Shown here: in pieces, positions 11,376 to 23,029 of the stretch
Numbering within the stretch: position 1 is the first letter of the stretch
How the letters are laid out: every line of letters starts with the position of its first letter
DNA from: Jacaranda mimosifolia
Lineage: Eukaryota; Streptophyta; Magnoliopsida; Lamiales; Bignoniaceae
Assembly (NCBI GenBank): GCA_018894105.1
Contig: CM032133.1
Location: 16,568,501 to 16,632,500, forward strand
Direction: 5' to 3'
Length of the DNA stretch: 64,000 nucleotides
Made by a program: the position numbers and the translations under genes
The notes under the pieces: model-generated
Told to the model about the DNA's origin: nothing
What the model saw: only the letters and a program-made list of their open reading frames with translations
The model's database searches: none

Positions 11376-12169
11376 TATGATTTGAGTGAGGTTTATTAGT
11401 GGAAAAAAACATAAAACTTATGTTTCACTATTTGCGAGAAGATGAGGCTTGTGGGGTAAGAAAAGCTCAAAAACTTAGACTTGATTGTTTGGAAGAGAAC
11501 AAGATTTTTGGCGTAAGAAAAACCTTAAAATCTATGTTGAATTTGAAAATGCTTTTTGAATAAGGAAAGCATGAAAGCATAAGTTGGAATTTCTAAGAAT
11601 TGAAATTGAAGTGTGTGTATGAGGTGGATGATTAATGATATCTTGAGTATCAAGCACACAAAGGCTCTATTTCCCTAAGAATGATGTATTTTGCAATCAG
11701 GAATGTAGGAGGACGTGAACATATATAAATGAATGACAATAATTGATAAGTGCACGAACAAGCATCATTTAATGTTCTAAATGACTTGATTCAAACTATG
11801 CGAATGCATGAGACTAAGTATTATTTCATTTTCTTTTGAAATTCTTACCTTTAAGAATAATGTGATGGAGGAATTTTAAAGGATTTTTGATATACTTTTC
11901 TATTTGTGTGTGTGGGTAAAGGTGTGAAAATAAGCATTTTTTGCTACGTGATGAAAATTTATAAAAATGATGAAGATGCGTAAAGTGATTTATGGTAATA
12001 CTTGAGCAATACATAAACCATGTTTTTCCCTGGATGTATTTAAAATACAAAATGCCTTTAAATAAGTCAAAGAATTGGAAGTTAAAATACAAAATGGGGT
12101 TCTAAATGCATGAACATGTTGGAAATAGTTTTTTGGATGAATTGAAAATGGTGGTTTTTCTCTAAGATT
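11376..12169. other. AT-rich stretch without recognisable genes
   Basis: Short minus-strand frames such as 12092-11826 have low-complexity, F/K/H-rich translations and no family resemblance. Confidence 0.5.
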
Positions 12170-12560
12170 GATAAATGCCTGAAATGCCCTTGAAATTTCT
12201 AAAATTAATCTATCAATAGGAAATTTTTAGACAAAAATCAAGCAAAATATGAAAATATCAAACAATGCATATATAAAGCTATGGTGAATTTTCAAAAGCA
12301 CATAAATGACTACAATGATCTTGATAATTCTAAAATTAATTAAATTAGTGGAAAAACTTCGAAAAATTAGAAAATATATGAAAATGGCATGAAATGTATG
12401 TGTGATGTGGTGGATAAAATATTAGAAATTTACAAAATCATATTGGTTTTTGTTTATGTATGTTAAATGACTAAATGATCTTGACAATTTCAAAATTAAT
12501 ATTATTGGTTGGAATAATTTGGAAAAATTAGTAAAAGTATGAAAATGACATGAAATGGAT
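12170..12560. repeat. Three-copy diverged tandem repeat
   Basis: The phrase ATGAxxTTGAxAATTyTAAAATTAAT recurs near 12180, 12304 and 12467, each followed by a GAAAATATGAAAATxxCA block. Spacing is about 126 and 163 bp, so the copies have gained or lost sequence. It is non-coding and abuts the presumed end of the pararetroviral segment. Confidence 0.55.
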
Positions 12561-13008
12561 TTGTGATGATGGGTTAAATTTTTAGAATCTTAGGGCTGGC
12601 CGGCAGCCTCACAAGTTGATAAAGGAGCAAGCAAGTACATTCATTAACAAGCTTTAGAGAGATGTATCCTTACGCTCCAGCCAAAGCCTTATCCAACTCT
12701 ATCTGAGGATACTTGGCTATTAGGTAGGCTCTATTGGATTTTCTCTCATTCAGCCCATTAAAGAAAGGCTTGCTAGATTTTCGACATCAACTGAAAGGAC
12801 CGTAGCACGAGGATCAAATCCATTTCTTTCTTCAGTCTATTTCTGATGCACAAGATCCTCACATGGAGGCAAGTGTAGAGCATACTTTAGACTTAAAATG
12901 GGAAGACCAACAAAAGATTAGAAAGTATGTAAGCTAAGGCCTTGGAAAAACTATAGAGGAACTTAGAAATAATTTAGAAGGCCATGTATATGTGTAAAGA
13001 AGAGAGGT

Positions 13009-13014
13009 TTTATT
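13009..13014 (-). terminator. Putative poly(A) signal AATAAA in the pararetroviral leader
   Basis: AATAAA on the minus strand, about 40 bp downstream of the TATA box. Caulimovirids commonly have a poly(A) signal shortly after the transcription start, bypassed on the first pass and used after one genome circuit. Confidence 0.55.
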
Positions 13015-13050
13015 TCAACCCAGCTTGATCACAACATAGAGTACAATGCC

Positions 13051-13059
13051 CTATTTATA
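13051..13059 (-). promoter_or_regulatory. TATA box of the pararetroviral pregenomic promoter
   Basis: On the minus strand the sequence reads TATAAATAG within a CTTATAAATAGGG context. The G-box repeats lie 120-280 bp upstream and an AATAAA lies 40 bp downstream, the layout expected for a caulimovirid pregenomic RNA promoter. Confidence 0.6.
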
Positions 13060-13175
13060 AGCATGAAACTCAAATGATTTTACAGTAGATTGGAATAGTC
13101 CTTTGGAGTCCAAGATAACCATCTTTTTCTAGGGATACTTGTTACCTATATGTGATTACAACACATGACTCTAAT

Positions 13176-13332
13176 GGACACGTGTCATCTTACTAAATAT
13201 AGCAGTGGACACATGTCATGGCACAAAACACCTAGTAAAGTACAAGGATACATGTCAAGGTGACTAATTTACAATATCGGGACATGTGTCACACAACTAT
13301 CTAGCCTTATTGCAACTAGAGGACACATGTCA
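13176..13332. promoter_or_regulatory. Five-copy palindromic GGACACATGTCA array (G-box-like)
   Basis: Copies at 13176 (GGACACGTGTCA, a perfect G-box CACGTG core), 13207, 13246 (one change), 13280 and 13321. Spacing is 31, 39, 34 and 41 bp, three to four helical turns. The motif is palindromic, so it reads in both strands. It lies upstream of the TATA box in the minus direction and probably represents a transcription-factor binding cluster (bZIP/bHLH-type by motif). Confidence 0.65.
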
Positions 13333-13824
13333 CTTCATGGCTGTGCATGGATAGACTTCATCTACTGACCCTATCTACACTCCTAGGCCTGGTATCACGT
13401 ACTTCAAGATTGCCATTGGGAATTGTGATAGTCATGGTAATCCTGGGACCATGGGACTATCTAGAAGAGACTAAAACCTTCCTAGTTGATTCCAATATCT
13501 CAAGCTGGTTTTGGATCTGGTTCCAATATCCATCTGAACTCATCATCCTGAAAAGATCAATGCCGCATGAGGTATTGATGAGCAATGGCTTAAAAAGGTG
13601 CGTTGATACCTTGTTCATGTAATAGAGATGCTTGTACAATGCCTTCCTCTTTTCATGGTTGCGATCAAGTGATCTTGGGAGAGTTTTCCATAAGTAGTAG
13701 TAGGATGATAGCTGTGGCTCTGCAGCTCATCCCATGTAATATGGTATGTGAAATATAATGATGACTTGTATTTTTTATCCTGCTTCTTCTTGGATGGCTT
13801 TGTGAAATAATTGTATCCAATTTT

Positions 13825-14880
13825 CTATGGAATCAAACCATAACAGGAGTACCCATAGCAAGGATAGTTCATTATGTTCATCATGTAATAACTAGACCAT
13901 CTTGAGATGAGATATCTGTACTGCAAAATAATATAGAATTGCCACACACCATATGTACCATAATCCATTTTTTGGTAAAGGAATGGTGGAGGACAATTTG
14001 GGAAATATAAGAATGGGTAATCCGGATAAAAACAAGCTTTATCAGGACTATAATTAATAACATTTAAAAGTTTTGCAAGATAAAGGAAAATATTATCCCT
14101 TGCAAAATCCTTAATGCCATTAAGGGTTTGAAATGCTTCACCGGATATAAGAGTAGCAGGAAAGGTATTAGTAGGTCTGCTAAATGAGGACGAGGCCATA
14201 AGGATAATGGGAATGGTTTTTGTAGTGGAGATGAGATGGGCAGATTTTGGTCTAGAGAGTAGGTTAGGGATGATATTGATATTTTCTTTGATGTGTCGTA
14301 TGGTGAACTGGTACTTAGAGAACCAATCTTTGAGCCTAAACAATAGTGGCTCTTGAACTCCCTTGTTCTTGAAATCCATAATCCTTGGGAAGGAGGAGTT
14401 ATCCATTTGTATAGTAAAATGATGTCTAACAAGGTGGAATTCAAATATTTTGATGTCGTACATGATGATATGGATTTCTTTGTAGACAGTATGATAATGC
14501 TTTTCTGCTTCCTTGAACTTTCTATTGGCATGTCCACAATAGTGTTGTTTCCTATCAATCTCTTCAATGAGTATGGCTCCCAAAAACTTATCACTAGCAT
14601 CCGTTTGTAGGATCATGTAGCCTATGTTGGGAATCTTCAAAGGTGGTGGATCTTGGTAGATCTCCTTAAGCCTTTTTACAATTGCCATCTGCTCTTCTCC
14701 CCAAAAGGGGGCATTCTTTTTCAACATTCTGGACAATTGACTAGTATACTTGGAGGACTCAGGAAGAAAATCCTTGATATAATTAACGATACCAAGAAAT
14801 TATTGGATCTCATTAGTAGAGAAGTCTTTGTCTGGAAACTTGATAAGTTCTTGAGAGATATGTTTTAGGTTTTTGATTTT
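13825..14880 (-). pseudogene. Caulimovirid-like polymerase C-terminal part (RT thumb and RNase H)
   Basis: The frame starts in the RT-RNase H connection (FPDKDFSTNEIQ, a stop, then FLGIVNYIKDFLPE) and continues from 14736 without stops for 303 codons. It has the RNase H signature ILQTDASDKFLGAILIEE, then HYCGHANRKFKEAEKHYHT and the FEFHLVRHHF block that typify plant pararetroviruses rather than gypsy elements. The ~140-residue tail after SRPK has no function I can name. The catalytic RT palm (YxDD) is missing because the segment begins after it. It is in the same frame as the LINE endonuclease upstream. Confidence 0.8.
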
Positions 14881-14905
14881 ATGATAACAATTACCAAAAT
14901 AAGAC

Positions 14906-15756
14906 TTATTTTAATCTTTGAGAGCAAGGCGAGTGTGCTTGAAGTGGGAGTGAAGTATAAAGGAGGGATCCATCAACATGTCTATTCCAACTATTATAAA
15001 CAACATCGACGCAAGAGTCATCCCTAAGCCACATAAGTTCAAAATGAAAAGGTTTGGAATTGTAGTCCAGTTTGTGATTAGTTTCACAATAAATAGGATT
15101 ATGGTCCAAGGTATGGTAGGGAGATAACTAACGCGTGTATGGGGAAATAGAGATAACCACTCATCATTTGCAACACTTTTATTAGCATTACCATGACTTT
15201 TTTTGTTCCAAATGAAACAAAAACCACTAAAGTCGAGGTCAATGAGGCCTAAGGAATTGAATTCTTCCAAAAGGTTATTCTTATATGAACTAGCAAAAGA
15301 ATGGCCTCTAGTTTTTTCATATTGAGATGTGATTCCGTTTGAAGTCACCCATAAGGAGCCACAGGCCACAAAAATCAATTGCAAGATCCTTAATATGGTC
15401 CCAAAAAAGATTTTTAAGAGAGGAAAAACAATGGCAATAGTTACCAATAAATTTCCAGGGGGAAATAGGTCAAGGGAGATAATAGCATTAATGAAGCAAG
15501 TATTTTGAGAAGAAATATGAATATTGATGGAGTTTTTCCAAGCAAGGCAGAGACCGCCTGAAAAGTTTATAAGAGGGATAAAAACCTTATTGTAGAGATG
15601 AGTAGAGTTGAGGATTTAAGAGAAGAAGGTTGAATATGAGAGTTTAGTTTCAGATATGAAGATAATATCAGGCTTGGAGTCACTCAAGAGAGACCTAAGG
15701 GCTCTTCCTACCTTAGGCTGTGATAACCCTTGGCAGTTCCAAGTTAAGGCTTTCAT
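14906..15756 (-). pseudogene. LINE apurinic/apyrimidinic endonuclease domain
   Basis: It starts at the ATG read from 15756 with MKALTWNCQGLSQPKVGRAL, then LLSDSKPDIIFISETKLS, the classic exonuclease-endonuclease-phosphatase opening with the N and E metal-binding residues. Further on come FSGFCFIWNKKSHGNANKS and WLSLFPHTRVSYLPTIP, with LDHNPI in place of the usual SDH catalytic motif, then FHFELMWLRDDSCVDVV. Frames change around 15640-15600 and near 15110, and several stops are present, so it is dead. The enzyme would nick chromosomal DNA to prime reverse transcription. Confidence 0.88.
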
Positions 15757-15799
15757 GAGTGATAAGGGGAGAAAGGAAATTGTCAAATCACTCATGTGG

Positions 15800-17404
15800 C
15801 ACCTATGAGCCAGAGCTAGTTCTCAAAGTAAGAAAGATTTTGGAGTTGGGTTGAGCAATCTAAGCTATTCTATATTTCTTCAATATGAACAGAGCTTAAA
15901 GTGCTACTTGTTTTGCCTTTAGTTCCTCTAGGGGTTTTACTAACTTTCACAAATTTTCTCTCCATAACAATAGTTTGCTGTATAATTAAAGTTTCCTCAA
16001 GATGGAGTTCTGAAGTTTAATCAAGGCATTCTAGTTTTGGACTGCTCAGGGAAGGGCATATAGATATTTCCAGTTCAGTCTTGGTTCTTTTGGAAGAGGT
16101 GCCCACATTAGGTAAAATAGTTCTTTTAAAAGATTTTATTAAGGACCAAAATCCTAGGGTTTGGAATGGGCTGAGTAATTTTGTTTTGGGGTTTCAACAT
16201 TTGTGGTAAAGGCTAGAAGTTAAGGCTTGAGCTTTTTTATGATTAGCCCAATAGTGAAAAATTGTTGGAACTTAATAGGCCACAATGAAGATTCCGCAAA
16301 AAGGAAAAGGGTTGATATAGGAAAAGAGATTGTAGAATCTGAGGTTCTTTTAGCATCAAGTTCATTAAACGTATGATTCTCAAAAGATGGCTTGACCCTC
16401 AATATCTAAGATTTTTGAGTTTCTTCAGAGTTGACACAAAAGATTTTGAAGGTTTGCGTGGCTCGAGAAATTTTGAAGTCCTTTGATGATGCCACCTGTG
16501 TGCTGTGGATTCTTTTTTCTGGGTTTAGACTAGGAATAGGTTCCTAAATAGTACTAGGTTTGGGATGAAGAAGTAGCTTAGCAGAAGCAGCATTTGTAAG
16601 GGAAATGGGGTGTTTAGGTTTAGAAATACTTGATTCAGATTTCAACCATTCTCTATAATCGATTTCTTTGGGATCAGCAGTAGTTCCACTCAAAGTTTAT
16701 TTATAGTTCTGAAATCTTGTGCCCCACAATTCCTCAGTGATAGCAAAAGTAGCCTAATAATTCAAAGCAGATTTTCACTTCAGAACTTTGACATTTTTTT
16801 TTTTCGTTTTATCCATGATAAAAATATGTTTTAAGGCCTAAGAATGTTAATCTCCACCCTTACATGCATTGCGGCTCTGCATACATAGGCAAACGAGGGA
16901 AGATTCATTTTAATAAATTTGTTAATTGAGTTACCAATTTCCATTGTTGTCTCTTGGTTGACGAGACGAATAGGGACATTGAAAGCTTGCACCCAAAAAT
17001 GAGATCTTGTTAAGTCAACTTCTTGGAATGATTTTTTTCAGGCCAAGGTTGAATGATAATATAGTTTTTCCTAAAATTCCATGGGTCCTGTTTTGTAACT
17101 TTCTTGAAATCTTGTTCATTTTGAAAAAGAAAAATAACTATGTTGATTTCAAAGTTGTTTGATTTGACCTCATCTCGGGGTTTCATGCTTGAAGCAAAGA
17201 GTTCTTGAAGGCCATAAGGTTGACTTTTTTCTCACACAACACTCTAGCAATGAGAGCAAGGTTAGTTTGAGGTTTTGGTTGAGACTTAGAAAGGGAAATC
17301 TTATCTTGAGGGGGACCATTAAGAGGATCCTTTGGTTGATTTTTGTGTTGCATGGCCATCTTATATGATTCTTGCATGCTAGTTATGATTGAGAATAAAT
17401 GCAA
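15800..17404 (-). pseudogene. LINE ORF1 (DUF4283 plus CCHC zinc knuckle)
   Basis: The minus strand begins LIARVLCEKKVNLMAFKNSL near 17250, then FLFQNEQDFKKVTKQDPWNF near 17130-17070 and WVQAFNVPIRLVNQETTMEI near 17010-16950 after a frame change: the DUF4283 nucleic-acid-binding domain of plant LINE ORF1. Around 16755-16700 a decayed knuckle reads CYH...GIVGHKISE. The rest, down to about 15800, is a broken, serine/threonine/proline-rich tail. Multiple frameshifts and stops. Confidence 0.8.
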
Positions 17405-17749
17405 GATAGAGGGAAAAAAAAATAGAAAAGAAGTAAAGATGAGAGAAGAAAATCAAAAGAAAAGATAGGATATAAATTTCTAGCTAGACTAACCAAAAGA
17501 TTAGAAAAAGAGGAAGAAAGTGGTGCAAGGATATAAGAACATGAAAAGGAGGAAAGGGGAAACAACCACAAACTAGGTGGAAGCAAATAAGGAAAAACTC
17601 CGAAAAATCTACTAGAAGTATCCACTCACAAGGGAGAGAGGATAAACGACCTGAACAAGCTTCCTTACATCCCTTTGTCTTTGGTAAGGGTACAATGTAA
17701 TTGAGTTGATTTTGTGTGGATGTAAAACTCAACCCCATTACCAAGATTG

Positions 17750-18280
17750 GCTAAATAGCCTAAACTTAACTAAAGTTGCCTTGTATAGTTTTCTGCAGTT
17801 TCATTTAGGTCTTTGGAGTCATCATACAAAACAATTATCCAAATTTGTAAATATGGTGTCTTAGTTTAAAAAAATTCAAACTCGAAATTTATATTTAAAT
17901 TTACTTTTACAAATTATATGAATAAAATAAATTTGAATGGACATAAACTCAATTTTAAAATTGATCTTGTTTTCAAAGCAAGTTCAGTCTTTCAATTAAA
18001 AAGCTGGACAAATTCAAATGTCTATATTATGTGTAAAACACTTATCCTTTTTAATATGTTTTTGAGTAGTTTTTCTAAAATGCCTCATCATTATTTTTTG
18101 AACTTCACAATTGCTAAGTAGTTTTCTTTTTTCTCCTCTAATGTTCTTTTCTTCAATTATTTACTTTTCTTCTCCACATTTCAGATTTTTCTTTTTACTC
18201 ATCTAAATAGTTTAGATAAATAAATTGAGAATATTAAATATATTAGTAATATGTGAAAAGGTAAATGAATGATCTATTTA
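17750..18280. other. AT-rich spacer between LINE and solo LTR
   Basis: Nothing recognisable; a 67-codon plus-strand frame at 17918-18121 has no family resemblance. Confidence 0.5.
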
Positions 18281-18285
18281 TTTGA
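18281..18285. other. Left target-site duplication TTTGA
   Basis: The same five bases follow the LTR at 20493-20497. Confidence 0.85.
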
Positions 18286-19303
18286 TGAAGGACGAGGAGA
18301 TGCAAATATCTAAAATAATTGCAAAAAATTAAGCAAAAATTAACTTACACATCCTTAGCCCAAGGATCTATTTTCATGCCATAATAGTGGATTTAAAGGC
18401 TAGAGAATGTTACCTTAAATGAGAGATTCAAAGGTAACTAGCTAGATCTTCCAATGGAACTCCTTCCAAGCAAGATCAACGCCTTTTTCTCCAAGGATCT
18501 CCTACTCCACGCCGATGGCCAGCAATTCCAGCAACTTTTGCTGAGTAAAACACCTCCAAGATGAAGAGGAATGGGCGGAAAAATAGTGGCAAAGCCTTCA
18601 AAACCAATGGTGCTCTAAAACTCCAAAAATCGGCTTCAATCTTGAAGGATCTCAGTCACCAACTCAAATCACACCACATGTTGTTCCTCTAAAGGTAATC
18701 CACACACCTAGATTCACTCTTAATCCTCACTTTATTTGCAAGAAAATAGAAGAGGAAGATGGAGAAAGGTGTGAGGAAGTTTTTAGAAGAGAGAAAGTTG
18801 TTGGAGAGAATCTAGTAGGTGGTTTTTCCAAACACATGAGATCACCACAAAATGGAGGGAAAATGGTTGCTGGAATTAGCCTCTAAATGGCCAGCCAAGA
18901 TGGATTTAAATAGTGAGGTGGAATCTCTTGGAAGCTTCCATCACACACTCCTTACTTCGCCAACTTGGATGCCAATTAGCTAGCTAAGTTGGGTTTTAAT
19001 TTTTCAAATTAAAAGGCTAATTCACTATTTATCAAATGGACTCTTCCATATAATTTACTTTCTAAAATTAGATTCTCCTACTAATTAAATTAACTCCTTA
19101 ATTTAATTAGATTAACTTAACTCCTTAAATTAATTAAATCAATTTAACTCTTTAAGTTGACTTTGACTAATTAAATAGCCACATAACACCAATAAAGTTA
19201 ACTCCTTAATTTAGTTGGTCTATTTTAACTCTTTAAATTATTTTAATTAATTTAACACTTAAATTAATCAAGTCATAGTGACCAATTCTCAATTAGTCAA
19301 CTT

Positions 19304-19337
<34 letters not shown>

Positions 19338-20492
19338 CACCAAACTTGATCATTTTAATTATCTAACTCCTTAGATAATTTCTCCAATCAAGTAAGAGTA
19401 TTCTAGGCTTTTGTGTGTGATCCTTTAGGTTCACTAATTAATTAGACATGGGCTCACAACTCTTTGTGATTTATTGGATATCAAATATTCCAATTAGTCT
19501 AAACTCTTTTAAACTAATCACTCTATCAATTAATCTTTATTAATTGAAGAGTACCCAATCTACATAGTCGATGTCTAGCATAAGCCTATGAAGCCTAACT
19601 AATTGGATGAATTAATTGAGGGTGCCGCTTACGATTGCTGTGTAAATACGACCCTTCCATTTCCTATCTCCCGAAAGAGACCTAAGGTAAGATATTTGTT
19701 GGCTCCCTAATAGCCTTGATAACTATGTATCTATTCTTGATGTTTGATTCTTCATTATAACCTCAACTTTGGAAAACTCTTTTTCGGAATTGTCATATCA
19801 CCTTGCACAAGGATTTCTTAAAATCGATGATCTTAAAATACATAGAAGATCAACCTATTCTTCACAAACGGGAGAAACGGACCCTATCTTGAACTCACTA
19901 ACCTCCATACTTAGGTAGTTTGTGTTCAACCTAAGCTCCAGGCGGCCCGCTACGTAGTCGGAGCAAAATCAAAGCACAAGGACCTAAAAACAAAGTTACT
20001 ATAGAACCTTAAGTCAAAGGACTAATTATATGCACTATCATATGCTAGAGAATTTACCACTACCGACGTGCCATTACAGCTACCTTGTGGTTTCTCTAAG
20101 ATAGTCTTCAGTGAACTTTTTCTCTAATAAACATCCATTAACATGCATCCATGTCTAACATAGATTGCCCATAAAGCAAGGCAATATCCAACTCCTTGGA
20201 GTATGCATCCTTAGTACAAGTCTATCTAAATTTTAAATGCCCACCTTAGAAGATTTTATAACTTGGATATATTTAAAATTATGACCATAGAGACTTGTTT
20301 TATAATCACCATCATATGCGTGACCAAGTCCTATAGTATTGTATGATTTAAAGATTCAACCAAATACAAGTGAATAAATCATAAACACGTAAGATGAAGA
20401 TGATCATTTTATTGAATATCAGTTAATCAAAACTATTACATGAAGTAGTTCTACATGCCAATCTAATTGGCTTGTGGGGCACTATTTCAACA
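18286..20492 (-). repeat. Solo LTR, 2207 bp, family shared with 43.0 kb and 63.4 kb
   Basis: Plus strand starts TGAAGGACGAGG and ends TATTTCAACA; flanked by TTTGA on both sides. Orientation is taken as minus (TGTTGAAATAG...CGTCCTTCA) because relatives at 43.05 and 63.37 kb read that way on plus. There is no internal coding region or second LTR, so it is a solo LTR left by LTR-LTR recombination. It contains a long run of TTAATTTAATTAA-type words (19060-19270) and a (CT)n tract at 19306-19335. An AT-rich TATTTAAAT near 18910 may be its core promoter. Confidence 0.85.
19306..19335. repeat. (CT)n microsatellite
   Basis: About 15 uninterrupted CT units inside the solo LTR. Confidence 0.95.
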
Positions 20493-20621
20493 TTTGATGC
20501 TATAAAATTAAAGCATACATGTCGAGTGTATCAATATTGCTAGTTAAGAATAAGCCTCTATAAAATTAAGCCACATATAATAAACCTAAGCAAGTCAGGC
20601 TCCCTCTCTGTAGAAGACTTA

Positions 20622-21005
20622 ATGCCCATTTGGTTTTATTTTCTTTTCCAATTTTTGCTTCTATGATTTTCAAAATGTTTGAAAGTAGTTAGTGGAAATG
20701 AGTTGAAAATGAGTTTGTATTTGGATAGATTGTTGAAAAAGTAATGATTATGTTGATTTTAGTAGGTTGTAGGTGGAGAGAGATAGAAATAATAGAATAG
20801 AGAGAGAAAATATATAAGTTATTAGGAGAAGATATATTATAGGTTATTGGAAAATGTGTTTTAAAAATGAAATGATGTTTCTTGTCAAAAAAAGAAAAGA
20901 AAATAAAAATGATGTTGGGTGAAAATGTGTAAAAAGTGATGTGTTTTATTTTTAAAATAATAGAAAATGCGAAAATAAGCTTTGAAAATGAAACCAAATG
21001 GGCCC
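20622..21005. mobile_element. Tourist-like MITE, 384 bp
   Basis: Ends ATGCCCATTTGGTTTTATTTTC and, inward from the right, GGGCCCATTTGGTTTCATTTTC; flanked by TTA on both sides (20619-20621, 21006-21008), the classic PIF/Harbinger target. AT-rich and non-coding. Confidence 0.8.
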
Positions 21006-21008
21006 TTA

Positions 21009-22465
21009 GGGGTTCATGGCTTCTGGTTTTATTTTGATTATCTATTTAGTGTTTTCAATTTATTTTTATTTCCGACATTGATTTTTGTATGAAAATAGAA
21101 ATATTATAGGATTAATATTATAGAATTTTGAAAAAGATAAATTAAAAATAATATTTTTATACGACAAATTTTAATGATTTAATATAAAATTATTAAATAT
21201 GATTATTGAATTTATCATGGGTCTCATTATTTTCTTTACACATTATCAATTAAATTATGTTGGAGTAATAAATTATTATTAAATTTAATATAGATCTCAA
21301 GTCTTGGAGAGCTTCTTACTTAATTACTTAGCATTTTATATTTAAATAAAAAAATATTAATAAATTTAATGTGTCTCATTATTTTGGGATGATAAAAAAA
21401 GAAATTGTTATTCAATTATTTAGTGAATTTTATTTATTTTCAGTTATTAGGTTTTTTAGGTTTAAAAATAATATTTATAGGTATGAAATGAAAAGCAAAA
21501 AAAAAAAAGTACTAGTTTCATTGAAAATGGAATAAACAATTGTACTTTCTCTTTATAAAACAGTGCAAAATGGAAAATGATTATTTTAGAACCCAACCAA
21601 TTATCTCTTAGGCTTCAATTATTTATATTCTAAATCCACCTTTTTTTTCATTCTCACTATTTTGAAAATAAAAAATGCAATTACTTATATCATTTTTAAC
21701 GATAATATCACATTTCTCATTCTCATATCTATAGCTAATATTTTCAAATCAATAATACCTATTAATTTAAAAATTATTACAATTCAATAACTAAGTAAAT
21801 AATAATAATAATTTCTTTTTTATTTTTCAAAATACTGAGACTTTCACTAAAATTTATGTTCTTACATAATCCACTAATTCATTAAATTATTATTTTTATA
21901 CTATCTTTCCAAAATAATAGGATTCACCTTAAACTTATTAATAATTTTTATCTAATATAATTTGACTGATTAGACTTAAAAAATAGTAAGACCTACAATA
22001 ATTAAATAGTAAAAATACTAATATATGAAATATTTGTAATAAAATTTTATTTTTAACCCATTTTTTCATTTAACATGTAATTCAATCACAGTTTTATATT
22101 TACATGTAAAATAACAATAAAATAAAAATGAGACAATAATGATAAAATAAAAATGTAGAACACAAATAAAATGAAACCAAAAGGCTGAAAGTAAAAATAC
22201 TCCTTGTATTAGAGAGTGTTTGGGTGAGTTTATAAGCCATTAAAATATCTTATAACATTTTATAAAATGTTTAAGAGTTTATAAGATACCAAAAAATGTT
22301 TGGTAAATTATAAAATGAGTTTATAATATCCTAACTTATTTTATGAAAGATTGTGTAGATTATAGCTTATTTTTAGATTTTTTTTATTTTAATTATTTTA
22401 ATTATAAAATTATTATTACTAATATCTTAATTTTTTTTTTCATTCAAATATTTCAATAGTTTATT
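21009..22465. other. Very AT-rich non-coding region
   Basis: Short A/T words dominate, with no open frame or recognisable end structure. The 22214-22450 part has a repetitive TTATAA(G/A)xTxTTTA flavour. Confidence 0.5.
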
Positions 22466-22739
22466 TTATGGGGCACTTATTAAAAAGTAGCAAAACCATT
22501 TTCCAAATTCATGTTCAGTCCCCACTTGAATTTTTATAGAAGAGCTCTCTAGTTTTGTTAAAATTTTAGAGATCACTCCCTACCCACTTGATTTGGCAAA
22601 AATACCTTTAAGTACAATATTTTTCACTCATTTTCTTCACTTCTTTTCTATCCACACAACCAAACACCATTTATCTGTATTCCCAAATACTAAACCCTAC
22701 CTTCATCTTTCATTATCAGAAATAGAAAAAAAAAAAAAA

Positions 22740-22820
22740 AAAAAAGTCGAAGAAGCAAATTGAGCTTGACGGCGCGAACGAGGAGCCTGACGCGCCACCA
22801 CCACTAGCGTGACCACCGCA
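22740..22820. other. Poly(A) tract and GC-rich island near the left arm
   Basis: An A-run of about 20 bases is followed by a short CG-containing block (GACGGCGCGAACGAGGAGCC), unlike the surrounding AT-rich DNA. No gene seen. Confidence 0.5.
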
Positions 22821-23029
22821 TTTCCACCTTCTCAGTTTATTTTCATCTTTTTTCAGGTTATTTTCTCAGTTTATTTTCATTTTTCTCAGTTTATTACTAG
22901 GTCATTCTCTTCATCTTGTATTTTTTTTCTTAATCAGCAAAAAGAGTGTTTGCCAAAGATGTGGGTATGAAGAAGGAGATGAATTTTGAAGAACTTCGGA
23001 CTGTATAATTTGTATTGGAATTGTAGTAG

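Larger units (their letters stand above)
12600..14880 (-). mobile_element. Endogenous caulimovirid-like pararetrovirus, 3' part
   Basis: On the minus strand an RT C-terminal/RNase H coding region (about 14880-13825) is followed by a non-coding region with a promoter-like block (13332-13009) and a leader-like stretch down to about 12600. That is the 3' end of a caulimovirid genome: polymerase, intergenic promoter, leader. Movement, capsid, protease and the catalytic RT palm are absent. Two in-frame stops occur in the neighbourhood of the coding part, so it is a defective genomic fossil. Genus is uncertain; petuvirus/florendovirus-like is my best guess from the RNase H tail. Confidence 0.75.
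14881..17404 (-). mobile_element. L1-type LINE, 3' truncated (ORF1 and endonuclease, no RT)
   Basis: The minus strand carries an ORF1 with a DUF4283-like domain and a CCHC knuckle, then an apurinic endonuclease domain, the arrangement of plant L1 elements. The RT that should follow is absent: at about 14880 the sequence becomes the pararetroviral polymerase. LINEs normally lose their 5' end on insertion, so a retained 5' half with a lost 3' half needs a later event to explain it. Possible 5' leader sequence continues to about 17750. Confidence 0.85.

Noticed and set aside
13347..13639. Plus-strand 91-codon frame and minus-strand 60-codon frame
   Set aside because: Both overlap the pararetroviral intergenic region, have no family resemblance and no conserved motif.
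17383..17744. Minus-strand frames of 80-86 codons upstream of LINE ORF1
   Set aside because: Overlapping frames in a purine-rich leader; no similarity to ORF1 and they contradict each other.
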